Part shown: positions 62,412-64,000 of the stretch, one piece after another | How positions within the stretch are numbered: position 1 is the first letter of the stretch | How the letters are laid out: each line of letters opens with the position of its first letter | Source: Tetradesmus obliquus | Lineage: Eukaryota; Chlorophyta; Chlorophyceae; Sphaeropleales; Scenedesmaceae | Direction of reading: 5' to 3' | Length of the DNA: 64,000 bases | Assembly (NCBI GenBank): GCA_030272155.1 | Contig: CP126201.1 | Span: 4,066,501 to 4,130,500, forward strand | Position numbers and translations under genes: made by a program | The notes under the pieces: generated by a model | What the model was told of the DNA's origin: nothing | Databases searched by the model: none | The model's input: the letters and a program-made list of their open reading frames with translations, nothing else

Positions 62412-63107
62412 TAGCTGCCAGCAGTGTCGGATGTTGTGCTGCATTTGAGGGTCTAGCTAGCGCGGTGCTTTGAAGTTGCATGCTGTGTCTTTTGTCGCTT
62501 TGTTCCAACATCTTGCGCCTGTTGCTATGTAGAATAATCCACAAATCGCATGATACAGCAGCATGTGTACACATGTTATGCTGTGCCCACCTATGCATGC
62601 TTGCAGTCCCGTCCATTGTGGATATAAGATGAGGGATTGGGCGTGCAAGAGTGTGCATAGTGCTCCATTGTGTGCCCTTTTTATTTCTGGTCTCGGGCCA
62701 TGTCTTCACCCTGTTGTGTCTTGACTTGCGGAACTTCAAGTTCCCATAAGTTATGGGACACAAACTTTTCGCAAGCTTGGGTGGGGGCGAGGTTGTGCAT
62801 CTATGATGGTGCCAGGACCCACATGTAACTATCCTTTCTCACGAAGATTGTGTTAGCTTGGTGCCAAGCAAGCAGCGCAGCAGCTCCTGACAAGAGCTTG
62901 CCACATGCAGCTCAAATGTCTGCATATCATTCACAATACCAGCTGCTGCAACAATTGTACCAGCCCTGCAACAGGCCACCAGCTGCACCCCTAACTTCAC
63001 CTAGTTAGGTAGTTTATAAACAGTATCAGATGCTGCATTTCCATGAAGGTAGCGTCGCCCATCACTCGTCACTCCTAGCAGGCTGCCGCAGCTGTTGGTG
63101 TATGTAG
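62412..63107. other. Convergent spacer, no gene seen
   Basis: About 700 bp with a weak copy of the family 3' flank (62450-62640), then ordinary sequence up to the stop of the SGNH paralogue. Confidence 0.4.
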
Positions 63108-64000
63108 CTAGTCCGAGTAGGCAGCCACAGCCATGCCGTTGATTTTGAACTTGTGGCCTCCAGTGGTGGTCTGGTTGAGCAGCGTTACCGACACCACACA
63201 GCGCGGGTGGGCGCTGACCTGCAAAGCATGCATGCAGTTGGAGGGACGGACAGATCAGCAGGCAGCGGAAGTGCATGCTTGCTGGTGCACAGGGTTATAC
63301 ATTGGTCAGCAACCGGTGGCAACTGCCAGCTATGCTGCTGCATGACGTTGGGGCCAAACTTAAAAACACATGACACGTTGGTGTGCATGATGCGGCGATG
63401 ACAAGCCCGCACAAGCTGCAATGCAGCGCAGAGCAGATGCCACCTGTCAGCATAGTAGTGCCCCTCAGCTGGGGTATTGCTCAATCTTGCCGCTGTCATC
63501 ATTCTGTAATAAGATCATTGCCTGCACACGTGCTATGATGCAGCACTAGCCAACCCACCTGCGTCTGCACTGTGTCCAGCTCAGCAGTTCTGTCTGTGTT
63601 TTCGCCGTTGACCTCCAGAGCTTCGCAGCTGCAGCCCTGCTCACACTGCAGCCTCACAATGCCCATGCCATCAACTGCCCCCGAGCCATCCTCCGCCACA
63701 TATGACTGCTGCTTCAAAAATAACATAACAAGTGACAGCTTGCCCTTGCGCTGCAGCTGCTCCCTGCTCAGGATGCTGCTGATGTTGAATTCAAACACGA
63801 TCTGAGCGCCCGGCGTAACAGATTTGTAACCAAACTTCCTGCAGCCTGGCGAGCGGCAGTCATGCCGCCCTTCCTCTACCCAATCCCAGCCGTTGTTGCT
63901 AACAGCAAATGGCTGAAATGCCTGACCTGCAGCACAGAAAGTGTCCACATCCAGCTGCTGTGCTGCTACTGGGCTCACTGCACTTGGCAATGCAGGGGTA
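63108..64000 (-). CDS. C-terminus of a second SGNH-family protein, N-terminus off window
   Basis: Two exons: 63559-64000 (running off the edge) and 63108-63218 with stop TAG at 63108-63110. They encode the C-terminal domain of the gene at 37-41 kb: DTFCAAG, WDWVEEGRHDCRSPGCRKFGY, LSLVMLFLKQ, GENTDRTAELDTVQTQ and, after an intron at the same place, GGHKFKINGMAVAAYSD. The paralogue at 37-41 kb has an additional intron right after CAAG, absent here, where the frame reads through GQAFQPFAV. The product ends about 26 residues earlier than its paralogue. The catalytic part is outside the window, so enzymatic identity is by homology only. Confidence 0.82.

Overview
This window is nuclear DNA from a eukaryote, most likely a chlorophycean green alga of the Scenedesmus/Tetradesmus/Chlamydomonas type. 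The genes have many short exons with GT-AG introns. The DNA is saturated with CAG/CTG triplets, which encode long Ala, Gln and Ser runs and often form the pyrimidine tract of 3' splice sites. The retroelements encode RNase H, CCHC and nuclease domains in the way algal non-LTR elements do. I see no operons, CRISPR arrays, tRNA or rRNA genes. Exon coordinates were read by eye and may be off by a base or two.

Left part (1-30 kb, mostly minus strand): a class I alpha-mannosidase (GH47, C-terminus off the window) with a LINE 3' end in an intron; an FSH1/OVCA2-type serine hydrolase; a possible small plus-strand gene; a frameshifted member of an F-box-like/33-residue-repeat family; a retroelement remnant encoding a methyltransferase-like domain, RNase H, a CCHC finger and a PD-(D/E)XK nuclease, with no reverse transcriptase in view; a second, 5'-truncated member of the repeat family; weak membrane-protein exons; a large Gln/Ala/Ser-rich protein of unknown function; and a BTB protein resembling SANBR (KIAA1841).

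Middle part (30-48 kb): ESCRT-II subunit SNF8/VPS22 (+), DNA-3-methyladenine glycosylase I (-), an SGNH/GDSL-type secreted esterase (+) and a GH5 mannanase-like secreted glycosidase (-). Four genes of the window (GH47, SNF8, glycosylase, GH5) carry tandem partial copies of their own exons in the adjacent introns, usually next to CTG tracts.

Right part (48.7-62.4 kb, + strand): a tandem array of four members of the same F-box-like/33-residue-repeat family. Two are intact (481 and about 832 aa), one is a clear pseudogene, and one has a nonsense codon and frameshifts at its 3' end. All share a two-exon structure, a conserved motif about 90-110 bp before the ATG and conserved 3' flanks. This local gene family in birth-and-death evolution is the best candidate for an undescribed system here. 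The right edge holds the C-terminus of a second SGNH-family paralogue (-).

The genes do not form a pathway. N-glycan trimming, endosomal sorting, DNA repair and cell-wall/extracellular carbohydrate genes are interspersed with the expanding repeat family and transposon debris.
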